Positions 15,934 to 22,964 of a stretch of 27,871 bases of DNA are shown here, piece by piece. The DNA lies in assembly GCA_020024235.1 (NCBI GenBank), contig JAHHUA010000005.1, positions 1 through 27,871 on the forward strand, given 5' to 3'. Position 1 is the first letter of the stretch, and each line of letters starts with the position of its first letter. The translations under genes were made by a program, and so were the position numbers. Below the pieces are notes generated by a model. The model ran no database searches, had not been told where the DNA came from, and saw only the letters and a program-made list of their open reading frames with translations. The stretch is from Oscillospiraceae bacterium. Lineage in GTDB: Bacteria > Bacillota > Clostridia > Oscillospirales > Ruminococcaceae.

Positions 15934-16176
15934 TTATCTGCCTCCGTTTAATTTTTCCATAAGATTTTTCGCTTCTTTTGAGTTAAGAAGTTCATTTATA
16001 GCTTGTGGACTGGATAGAATATTGTTTATTTTTTGTGCTTCATTTTGGGGAAGATTGTTTAAAATTCCATTGAGATTTCCCTTTTCAATATCGGATTTAA
16101 GCTTTTGAGGATTAGCTCCCAATTTCTGACTAAGCTGATTTAAAATGAAGTTAATTTGATTTTGATTATTATTCAT
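15934..16176 (-). CDS. Unknown 80-aa Asn-rich protein
   Basis: Not recognised. A small helical protein rich in Asn, Gln, Leu and Lys, with motifs such as FILNQLSQKLGANPQKL and INELLNSKEAKNLMEKL. The spacing of Leu/Ile residues suggests amphipathic helices able to self-associate. It is first of the cluster of three small genes; an AGGCGGTG site lies upstream of the ATG. It carries no cysteines, signal peptide or membrane segment. Confidence 0.75.
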   Translation of the reverse strand: MNNNQNQINFILNQLSQKLGANPQKLKSDIEKGNLNGILNNLPQNEAQKINNILSSPQAINELLNSKEAKNLMEKLNGGR

Positions 16177-16277
16177 AAAAACACCGCCTGTAATATAGTT
16201 TTACAATATTATATGCGTTTAAAAATAAAAGTTGTCTGAAAATACAAAGGGAAATGATAAAAATAAAATTACTTGTA

Positions 16278-16611
16278 ATGTCAGATAACCACAATAATTT
16301 ATCAGTATGTGTAAATGTGATGGAAAAGTACCATGATAAAATTTATTTGTTCATTTTGGAACAGTGCAGATAATTTTGACCATGCAGTTCCAATATACTC
16401 AGTTAAACATATTACACGGATTACACTGAGAGTAAACTGTGATAATTGATGTCAGCCTGATGAAATAATATTTAAAGCCGGAAATAAAAAATTTTACGCA
16501 TACCATAGAGATAATTTTTGTGAAGGTATTACCAAATAGAAATATTTTAATTATATTACAGAAAATAATTTTAATGTAGGCTTATTAGGACATACATATA
16601 GGGTATTATGA
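16278..16611 (+). pseudogene. Possible decayed coding sequence
   Basis: From ATG 16278 one frame runs 31 codons (MSDNHNNLSVCVNVMEKYHD...) to a stop. A frame one base later continues from 16369 (DNFDHAVPIYSVKHITRITL) to 16611 with only two internal stops. Composition and length look coding, so a frameshift plus nonsense mutations in an old gene is likely. I do not recognise the family. The rest of the 16177-17062 gap shows no further gene, only the terminator and orphan promoter listed below. Confidence 0.35.
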
Positions 16612-16910
16612 AGAATATAACGGCAGAAATTTGAAAATTCAGTAATCTTAAACAAAAGCGGAAATGGAGAAAACAAGTAAAATCTCCTCGGACGGGCTGT
16701 CCATAATTCTGGCAAACTTTAATTGGAAACAGACCTTTGTCTTTTGCAAAACAGGGTTAATTTACACAGAGATTCTCAATGCCCAAAACTTGCATAAAAG
16801 CTGAAATCCCAAATGAAAGATTATAATAATGTAATTGTTTCAGGTTAGAAGAATCCTGTTTGTAAAGTGTTTTAACCTATTTAGATTTTTCTTTATACAA
16901 TAAAAAAACA

Positions 16911-16942
16911 GACACTATCAAGATAAAAATCTTGATAGTGTC
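16911..16942. terminator. Bidirectional intrinsic terminator
   Basis: A perfect 14-bp stem (16911-16924 with 16929-16942), an AAAA loop, and T-tracts on both strands. On the minus strand it would terminate transcripts of the secreted protein at 17063-17767. Confidence 0.88.
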
Positions 16943-16955
16943 CGATTTTTTTTAG

Positions 16956-16984
16956 TTGACACTACAATGGACAGATGGTATAAA
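16956..16984 (+). promoter_or_regulatory. Orphan sigma-A promoter facing the 3' end of the next gene
   Basis: TTGACA (16956-16961), a 17-base spacer and TATAAA (16979-16984). No gene follows on the + strand; it points into the opposite-strand gene ending at 17063. It could make an antisense RNA, or be chance or a remnant. Confidence 0.4.
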
Positions 16985-17062
16985 TGATAATTTATTAAAC
17001 TAGCCTTTTAACATCTGCCTAAATGTATGTAAGTTTTTAGTATATTTAACTAAAATTAAATA

Positions 17063-17767
17063 CTACTTAGCTGTAAGAGCCTTGTCTGTAACAATAATGC
17101 TGCCAGCCAACTTTGTTGTGAAGTGAACATAACCGTTAGCATCTACAAAGTAGTTAGTATTAGCCAACTTCTTGTATGTGTTGGAAGCTGCATCGTAGGA
17201 GTAGAATACGAGTTTGCTTGCATCAAGCTTGGAAATGTCTACCTTAACAGCCATTTCAACTTCCATGCCAAATGTGCCTTGTTGTTCACATTTAATAACT
17301 ACTACTTCGTTGCTGAAGTACTTGTTAAATGTAGCAACTACATTCTTAACAGAGTTTTCGTCAACCTTAACGCCGAGTTTAACGGAGTTTTCGAGCTTAG
17401 CAGCATCTGCAGCATCGAATGTAATTCTTGCTGTTACTTTGCCGCCTACAGCTGTATCAGCCTTAACTTCAGCCTTAACGCCTTTTTCTTCTGCTGCCTT
17501 AGCAACTTCTGCAAATGTTTCAGCGTCAATTTCCTTAACGTTTTGAACCTTTACAGTTACAACTTCTTTTTCGCCTGCTTTGATTTCTTCGATAGCTTCT
17601 TCTACAGCATCTTCAGTTTTAGTTTCAACAGCCTTGTATGTTTCTGTTACAGCTGTATCCTTAACCTGAGTATCGATTGTTGTGTCGTATCCGCCTGCTG
17701 CCAAAGAAGTTACAGACATGGAAGCCAACATTGCAATTGCCAAAGCAAATGATACTAATTTTTTCAT
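17063..17767 (-). CDS. Secreted protein sharing the C-terminal domain of the 625-aa protein
   Basis: A 234-aa secreted protein of unknown function. Signal peptide MKKLVSFALAIAMLASMSVTSLA. Residues 25-110 are Val/Glu/Lys-rich. Residues about 120-234 align with the last domain of the protein at 3565-5442: FNKYFSNEVVVIKCEQQGTFG to FEKWFSNKVSVVTFNHKGSMG, NTYKKLANTNYFVDANGYVHF to NTYKKMTNANIYVDSAGYTHF, and SIIVTDKAL to SVIITDRTL. Codon use is biased towards preferred codons, suggesting high expression. No anchor is visible, so it is probably released or held non-covalently. AGGAGGA precedes the ATG, and it has its own extended -10 promoter. Confidence 0.88.
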   Translation of the reverse strand: MKKLVSFALAIAMLASMSVTSLAAGGYDTTIDTQVKDTAVTETYKAVETKTEDAVEEAIEEIKAGEKEVVTVKVQNVKEIDAETFAEVAKAAEEKGVKAEVKADTAVGGKVTARITFDAADAAKLENSVKLGVKVDENSVKNVVATFNKYFSNEVVVIKCEQQGTFGMEVEMAVKVDISKLDASKLVFYSYDAASNTYKKLANTNYFVDANGYVHFTTKLAGSIIVTDKALTAK

Positions 17768-17811
17768 TTTAACATTCCTCCTAAAAATTATAGTCTTATC
17801 GACTTTTTCTT

Positions 17812-17840
17812 ATCATATCACCATTTTTTAAATTTGTAAA
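17812..17840 (-). promoter_or_regulatory. Promoter of the 234-aa secreted protein gene
   Basis: On the minus strand, TTTACA (17835-17840), a 17-base spacer, and TATGAT (17812-17817) preceded by TGA (extended -10). Confidence 0.75.
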
Positions 17841-17947
17841 TGGTTTTTATTTAAAATATATTGCAAAAATTCAAATTATGCAAATAAAACAAATAATCTC
17901 TTACCAAAATACACAATTTTAAACATATAATATGACGAATTCTTCCA

Positions 17948-18670
17948 TTAATTTGCTATTTCTTCGTAAATGTTATATGTATTGCTGATAAGTCTTTCGA
18001 CTGTATTTTCACCTAAATTATTTGCTATTATATCAAGTCCCTTTAAATAACAATCGGCTCTGCGTTCTTTCATATTGTGAGTATCGGTTCCCAAGATGAT
18101 ATAGCCACCCTTTTTGATAAATTTAAGAGTGGGTTTTACCAGTTTATCATTAGTAACAGAGGATAAATTCACCTGATAAATAACATTTAAAGAATATAAT
18201 TTCCTTGAAGCTCTCCAGGTGAGTTTATCCAAAAATCTCTCAATATGAGCCATTATGACAGTAAGACCTGTTGTCTGCATAAGTTTTTCGATATCATTTA
18301 TTACATCAACATCTATTTTAGCGGAATATGGAAGTTCAATAAGTATATACTCGCTGTTACCCATGGTAAGATCTTCAAAATTTTCAATGTTATATATTCC
18401 ATGGCAGTAATATACTTCAGCACCAAGACAAATATTTATATTCCCCTGATAATTTTCTGTAAGTAATGAGTAACTTTCTTTTCTTTTTTTTATAAATTTG
18501 GAAACATTGGTTTTATTCAGGTAGAAATGGGGTGTACATACAATATGCTGTATTCCCTGTTTCTCCATATCCTCCAATATTCTCAAAGATTCACCCAAAT
18601 CGGAAGCTCCGTCATCAATACCGGGCAAAACATGACAATGCAAATCCGCGTTTTTAGTTTTCGCTATCAT
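17948..18670 (-). CDS. cpsB: PHP-family tyrosine-protein phosphatase (CpsB/YwqE type)
   Basis: A 240-aa metal-dependent phosphatase that removes phosphate from the BY-kinase encoded just upstream, as in streptococcal CpsB and Bacillus YwqE. PHP motifs are complete: DLHCHVLPGIDDGA (metal ligands His11 and His13), TPHFYLNK, a GAEVYYCHGIYN segment, VIMAHIERF and GTDTHN. The ATG at 18670 is chosen because it puts the metal motif near the N-terminus as usual; ATG 18682 is an alternative. Either way the start lies inside the end of the kinase gene (17-bp overlap), so translation is coupled. Third gene of the operon. Confidence 0.92.
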   Translation of the reverse strand: MIAKTKNADLHCHVLPGIDDGASDLGESLRILEDMEKQGIQHIVCTPHFYLNKTNVSKFIKKRKESYSLLTENYQGNINICLGAEVYYCHGIYNIENFEDLTMGNSEYILIELPYSAKIDVDVINDIEKLMQTTGLTVIMAHIERFLDKLTWRASRKLYSLNVIYQVNLSSVTNDKLVKPTLKFIKKGGYIILGTDTHNMKERRADCYLKGLDIIANNLGENTVERLISNTYNIYEEIAN

Positions 18671-19436
18671 ATTCTTCGTCATCTGAGTCATCGTCCTTCT
18701 TGTATCCGTAGTAATTTCCGTAACCATAGCCATATCTGTATCCATAGCCATAGCCTTCTTTCTTTACTGCTGTAAGAGCGTGGTTACTTCCTATAAGTAT
18801 TGCACCGATTAAATCTGAACCTACTAATTGAATTGATTTTATTGCTTTTTGAATTTCTCTGTGGTCGGAATATCCTTCTCTTAAAACCATTATAGTTGCA
18901 AAATTATATTTATTCAGTACAAGAGCATCTGTAATAAGGTTTACTGGAGGGGTATCCACCAATACATAATCATAATACTGTTCCAGTTTGTCAAAGAAAC
19001 TTTCGGCATATTTTCCCTCAAAAAGTTCGGTAGGGTTAGGAGGGGTCATACCGGCAAACATCAAATCTAAATTCTCATATTTTGAATTTACAACAGAACC
19101 TTCAAAGCTGCCTGTGCTTAAAACAGTGGATAACCCTTTTCTTGTTTTATGGTATCCGAAAATTTTATGTACCTTAGGGTTTCTCATATCACCGTCAATT
19201 AGGATTACCTTTGAACCTGTCTGTGCCAGCACTATTGCAAAGTTACATATTGTAGAAGTTTTTCCCTCAGCAGGCACCGAACTTGTAAAGAGTATTCTTT
19301 TATGTTCTCTCTGGCTCATGCTGAAAGTTATATTTGTTCTCAGCGCTTTAAAAGCTTCTCCGGCTTCAAATTCTTTTTCGGTATCAATAGGTTTTAATAT
19401 CTGTCTGTGGAATTCTTTTGGTTTTTTCTTAAACAT
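18654..19436 (-). CDS. cpsD: Bacterial tyrosine kinase (CpsD/CapB/YwqD type)
   Basis: A 260-aa BY-kinase, the cytoplasmic partner of a polysaccharide co-polymerase, regulating chain length and export of surface polysaccharide. Walker A SSVPAEGKTS (Lys59), Walker A' VILIDGDMRNP and Walker B VLVDTPP are intact. The AFKALRTNI motif early in the protein drives ring assembly in this family. The C-terminus is the autophosphorylated tyrosine cluster (GYGYGYRYGYGYGNYYGY), followed by an unusually acidic end (DDDSDDEEYDSEN). AAGGAGGTG lies 8 bases before the ATG. Second gene of the operon. Confidence 0.95.
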   Translation of the reverse strand: MFKKKPKEFHRQILKPIDTEKEFEAGEAFKALRTNITFSMSQREHKRILFTSSVPAEGKTSTICNFAIVLAQTGSKVILIDGDMRNPKVHKIFGYHKTRKGLSTVLSTGSFEGSVVNSKYENLDLMFAGMTPPNPTELFEGKYAESFFDKLEQYYDYVLVDTPPVNLITDALVLNKYNFATIMVLREGYSDHREIQKAIKSIQLVGSDLIGAILIGSNHALTAVKKEGYGYGYRYGYGYGNYYGYKKDDDSDDEEYDSEN

Positions 19437-19451
19437 TGTTTTAACACCTCC

Positions 19452-20159
19452 TTAGTTTTTAAGTCTATCGGGAATTATTCCCAGCAGAGGTATATCATAT
19501 TTATTTTCAAAATCCTTAGGTTCATTTACTTTTTGATTCATCATACTTGCTAAAACTACAGTACCGCAGGAAATTATAAGTCCTATAAATCCGCCTATTA
19601 TTGTATTTGCTGTAACGCTTGGGGCACATTTATATTCCGGAACCTTTGCTCTGTCCACTATTTCAACCGAACCTGACTTAAACACTCTGGAGATTTCCAC
19701 AGGGGCAATTTCTCCGATATATTCTGCAATATGGGCTGAAAGTTCAGGATCACCTGTTTTAACAATAACTTCAAAAATTTCTGTTCCGTTTACTTGATTA
19801 CAGGTAATCATTCCCTTTACAGCCTGCAAACCGTATTGCTCCTCACTTGAGCCTTTGTTAATTTCATTTACAATCATATCCATAATACAGTCGCTTTTTA
19901 AAAGTGCCATATAGGTGTTAACCAAACTCTTTGAAACATTTATATCGTTCATATTTATGGCTTCGCTGCTTTTCTGGTTGTTGTTTACATACATTGAAAT
20001 TCTTGATTCATACTGCTTTGGTATAAAAAATATTGTTATAAGTATTGCTGCCAAAGTTGTTACAAAGCAGGTGAGAACTATAAACTTCCATTGTTTCAGA
20101 AGTTTTTTAAATAATTCCCCCAAATCTATTTCTACTTCTTGCTCTACTCCGTTTTCCAT
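19452..20159 (-). CDS. capA: Polysaccharide co-polymerase (Wzz/CapA type), kinase activator
   Basis: A 235-aa membrane protein setting polysaccharide chain length and activating the BY-kinase. Structure: short cytoplasmic N-terminus (EIDLGELFKKLLKQWK), membrane helix about 27-47, extracytoplasmic domain with the QYES motif, and a second helix about 185-205 preceded by the Pro motif AKVPEYKCAPS. A cytoplasmic tail that would dock the kinase ends at LGIIPDRL. GGAGAGG precedes the ATG. First gene of a three-gene operon lacking glycosyltransferases, so the polysaccharide genes must lie elsewhere. Confidence 0.9.
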   Translation of the reverse strand: MENGVEQEVEIDLGELFKKLLKQWKFIVLTCFVTTLAAILITIFFIPKQYESRISMYVNNNQKSSEAINMNDINVSKSLVNTYMALLKSDCIMDMIVNEINKGSSEEQYGLQAVKGMITCNQVNGTEIFEVIVKTGDPELSAHIAEYIGEIAPVEISRVFKSGSVEIVDRAKVPEYKCAPSVTANTIIGGFIGLIISCGTVVLASMMNQKVNEPKDFENKYDIPLLGIIPDRLKN

Positions 20160-20227
20160 AGCTTATCCTCTCCAAACTCTAAGTTAGATTTTAAATGTTC
20201 CGCAGTTTTCATATCCATTATAAAATA

Positions 20228-20248
20228 AAAAACGGATATAAAAATCCG
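20228..20248 (-). terminator. Possible attenuator in the leader of the capA-cpsD-cpsB operon
   Basis: A 5-bp stem (20233-20237 with 20244-20248) followed on the minus strand by TTTTTT. It sits between the promoter and first gene, so it would act as an attenuator; the stem is short. Confidence 0.4.
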
Positions 20249-20323
20249 ACCGCTCTCTCAAAATTTTACAAATTATACCAAATTTAAGTTATGTACCAGC
20301 TTGCTTTTATAATTTCCCTGTTA

Positions 20324-20351
20324 ATTATATCATATTTAGAGGTGCTGTCAA
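20324..20351 (-). promoter_or_regulatory. Promoter of the polysaccharide-regulation operon
   Basis: On the minus strand, TTGACA (20346-20351), a 16-base spacer and TATAAT (20324-20329), with TGA before the -10 (extended). The predicted leader is about 157 bases. The 20160-20505 gap otherwise holds only the attenuator-like hairpin and the gltX terminator. Confidence 0.85.
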
Positions 20352-20469
20352 GATTTTGCAACCTTATAATAATTATTTCGTCATTATATTTAATTTTTCG
20401 ATAGATTTATATAATTTTCATGTTTATAGACAATACAATTTTTTAGGTATTTTTATATTATAACACAAA

Positions 20470-20499
20470 AAAGCGGAATATTCCAAAATATTCCGCTTT
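20470..20499 (-). terminator. Intrinsic terminator of gltX
   Basis: An 11-bp perfect stem (20470-20480 with 20489-20499) with a TTTTTT tract on the minus strand. Confidence 0.88.
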
Positions 20500-20505
20500 A
20501 ATATT

Positions 20506-21969
20506 TTATTGCTGATTTTCCAAAAGTTCAATGGATTTTCTGATTCTGTTAAGGCTTTCTTCCTTACCCAAAATTGTGCAAATTTCCAAAGCGCCGCCGG
20601 GAGTAAACTGTTTTCCGCTGACAGCAACTCTGAGTGGCCACAAAACATATCCGTTTTTAACACCCATTTTTTCAATTTCACTAAACAGCATTTCGTGAAG
20701 TCCATCCATTGTATAATCATTATGCTTTTCCAAAACTGGAAGAAGTTCTTTCAGTACAAAAAGAGATGTTTCCTGATTTGTTTTCATTTTTTTGCTTACA
20801 TAAAGTTCTGTGCTGTATTCAGGCAGTTCTTCAAGAAAATCAATTTGCTCGGGAATTTCGCTTAAAACCTCACATCTTGGCTGAATGACTTCAGCAATAA
20901 ATTTTGTATCATAATCTTTGGTAACAGCTTTTTTAATCCATGGTAAAGCCTTTTCGTGGAACTGGTCAACAGTCATCTTGTGGAGATATCCCGCATTTAT
21001 ATATCTGAGTTTTTGTGGGTCAAAAATTGCAGAGGATTTTGAAATGCCTTCGATATAGAAAGCGTCTTTCATTTCTTCCAAGGTGAAAAATTCTTCTTCA
21101 CCTTTGGGGCTCCAGCCCAAAAGCAAAATGTAGTTTAATATGGCCTCTGTCAGATAACCCTTAGCCACCAAGTCCTGATAAGAAGCATCGCCGTTTCTCT
21201 TTGAAAGTTTATTGGTAGCATCTTTCATAACAGGAGGACAGTGTATATATTTAGGAATGTCCCATCCGAATGCTTCATATAATAAATTGTATTTAGGTGA
21301 AGATGCAAGATATTCATTTCCTCTTACAACATGAGTGATACCCATTTCATGGTCATCAATTACATTGGCAAAGTTATAGGTAGGCATACCGTCGGTTTTT
21401 ATGAGAATTTGGTCATCAAGTGTGCTGTTGTCAACAGTTATATCTCCGAAAATCTCATCATGGAATGTAGTTTCTCCCTCCGGTATTTTCTGACGAATTA
21501 CATAAGGCATTCCCGCATCAAGATTTGCCTTAATTTCCTCAGGAGTTAGTTTCAGACAGTGTCTGTCATACATGGGAGCTTTTCCACTGGCTTTTTGCAA
21601 AACTCTTGATTCTTCCAGTCTGTCTTTATCGCAGAAACAGTAGTAAGCTGCACCTTTTTCAACCAGTTCCAAAGCATATTTTTTGTACATACCGGATTTC
21701 ATTCTTTCACTTTGAACATAAGGAGCAACCGGACCGCCTATATCGGGGCCTTCGTCCCAAATAAGTCCTGTTTCTCTCAAAGTATCGTAAATAATATCCG
21801 TTGCACCTTCAACCAGTCTTTCCTGGTCGGTGTCTTCTATTCTGAGAAGGAATTTTCCCCCCTGAGATTTAGATATAAGATAAGCATAAAGTGCTGTTCT
21901 GAGGTTTCCAACGTGCATATAACCTGTTGGACTCGGTGCAAATCTGGTTCTTGCATGGTCAAATTTCAT
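20506..21969 (-). CDS. gltX: Glutamyl-tRNA synthetase
   Basis: A 487-aa class I aminoacyl-tRNA synthetase charging tRNA-Glu, and possibly tRNA-Gln if the enzyme is non-discriminating. The HIGH-type motif is APSPTGYMHVGN (residues 11-22) and the KMSKS-type motif is KLSKR (254-258). A zinc site of the E. coli kind is kept: Cys111-x-Cys113 and Tyr134-x3-Cys138. The length is normal. GGAGGA lies upstream of the ATG. It is transcribed alone between its own promoter and terminator. Confidence 0.98.
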   Translation of the reverse strand: MKFDHARTRFAPSPTGYMHVGNLRTALYAYLISKSQGGKFLLRIEDTDQERLVEGATDIIYDTLRETGLIWDEGPDIGGPVAPYVQSERMKSGMYKKYALELVEKGAAYYCFCDKDRLEESRVLQKASGKAPMYDRHCLKLTPEEIKANLDAGMPYVIRQKIPEGETTFHDEIFGDITVDNSTLDDQILIKTDGMPTYNFANVIDDHEMGITHVVRGNEYLASSPKYNLLYEAFGWDIPKYIHCPPVMKDATNKLSKRNGDASYQDLVAKGYLTEAILNYILLLGWSPKGEEEFFTLEEMKDAFYIEGISKSSAIFDPQKLRYINAGYLHKMTVDQFHEKALPWIKKAVTKDYDTKFIAEVIQPRCEVLSEIPEQIDFLEELPEYSTELYVSKKMKTNQETSLFVLKELLPVLEKHNDYTMDGLHEMLFSEIEKMGVKNGYVLWPLRVAVSGKQFTPGGALEICTILGKEESLNRIRKSIELLENQQ

Positions 21970-22012
21970 AATATATATCCTCCGTAATAAATTTTAATAA
22001 ATTTATACATTA

Positions 22013-22041
22013 ATAGTACGGCAATAAACGAATTTTGTCAA
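22013..22041 (-). promoter_or_regulatory. Sigma-A promoter of gltX
   Basis: On the minus strand, TTGACA (22036-22041), a 17-base spacer and TACTAT (22013-22018). Confidence 0.8.
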
Positions 22042-22176
22042 TATTTTTGAAATTATAAATGGGCTTTTTAAAATTTTTTAAAATAAAAGGAATATATCTT
22101 ATATAAAAAACCACATAAATACTATTGTTGTTTATTTATACCTAATATTACATCATTTATACCACTATATTTACAG

Positions 22177-22205
22177 TTGATAAACTTTTTTATTTATTGT
22201 ATAAT
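22177..22205 (+). promoter_or_regulatory. Sigma-A promoter of the Fe-S scaffold/GGGtGRT operon
   Basis: TTGATA (22177-22182), a 17-base spacer and TATAAT (22200-22205). The predicted leader is about 45 bases. Confidence 0.85.
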
Positions 22206-22256
22206 TATTATATAATATTAATTAACCTTTTCCAAATACGAAAGGAGAAACAAAAT

Positions 22257-22949
22257 ATGAACTATTCAAATGAAGTAGAAAATATGTGTCCTGTACATCA
22301 GGGATGTAACCATGGCCCTGCACCAATTCCAGAAGAAGGAAGATGGGTTAAACCATGCCAAATCGGTGATATTTGCGGACTTTCCCATGGTGTGGGACGC
22401 TGTGCTCCTCAACAGGGAACCTGTAAACTCACACTCAATGTAAAAGACGGCATTATAGAAGAGGCGTTGGTAGAAACTATCGGTTGTTCCGGTATGACAC
22501 ACTCAGCTGCCATGGCAGGAGAAATTCTTCCGGGAAAAACCTTGCTGGAAGCTTTAAACACCGACCTTGTTTGTGATGCTATCAATGTAGCCATGAGAGA
22601 GATTTTCCTTCAATTAGTTTACGGCAGAAGTCAGACAGCTTTCTCCGAGGACGGACTTCCAATAGGGGCATCTTTGGAAGACTTGGGAAAGGGACTTTGT
22701 TCACAGGTGGGAACAATTTTCTCCACAAGAAAAAAAGGTGTTCGTTATCTGGAAACAACAGAGGGCTATATTCTTAACCTGGCTTTGGACGAAAACAATG
22801 AAGTTATCGGATATAAATTTGTACGCCAGGGAAAGATGATGGAAGCTATCCGCAAGGGTATGAACCCTTCAGAAGCATTCGAGAAAAATGTAGGCACTTA
22901 CGGCAGATATGAAAATGCTGCCAAATATATTGACCCAAGAGAAGAATAA
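22257..22949 (+). CDS. IscU/NifU-like iron-sulfur cluster scaffold protein
   Basis: A 230-aa protein with an IscU/NifU-type core. The segment VETIGCSGMTHSAAMAGEILPGKTLLEAL corresponds to the IscU region around its second cluster Cys (here Cys77); Cys106 may be a third ligand. Unusually, six cysteines crowd the first 56 residues (Cys11, 17, 34, 40, 49 and 56), and a C-terminal extension of about 100 residues is not found in ordinary IscU. ATG 22257 follows AAAGGAGAA. It is co-transcribed with the GGGtGRT gene 15 bases downstream, a pairing I know from anaerobes; the function of the pair is not established. No cysteine desulfurase is nearby. Confidence 0.85.
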   Translation: MNYSNEVENMCPVHQGCNHGPAPIPEEGRWVKPCQIGDICGLSHGVGRCAPQQGTCKLTLNVKDGIIEEALVETIGCSGMTHSAAMAGEILPGKTLLEALNTDLVCDAINVAMREIFLQLVYGRSQTAFSEDGLPIGASLEDLGKGLCSQVGTIFSTRKKGVRYLETTEGYILNLALDENNEVIGYKFVRQGKMMEAIRKGMNPSEAFEKNVGTYGRYENAAKYIDPREE

Positions 22950-22964
22950 GGGAGGATTTTGTAA

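Noticed and set aside
16956..17062. Left end of an insertion sequence near the orphan promoter
   Set aside because: No matching inverted end, target duplication or transposase remnant could be found nearby.
17123..17752. Open frame of 209 codons opposite the 234-aa secreted protein gene
   Set aside because: Cys/Phe/Asn-rich shadow; no ribosome binding site, and the opposite strand has a signal peptide and domain match. The orphan promoter at 16956 could transcribe it but does not make it a gene.
18671..18751. N-terminal extension of 27 residues on the tyrosine phosphatase
   Set aside because: The extension reads the tyrosine-rich tail codons of the kinase gene in another frame (Met/Thr/Asp repeats), and the PHP motif belongs near the N-terminus.
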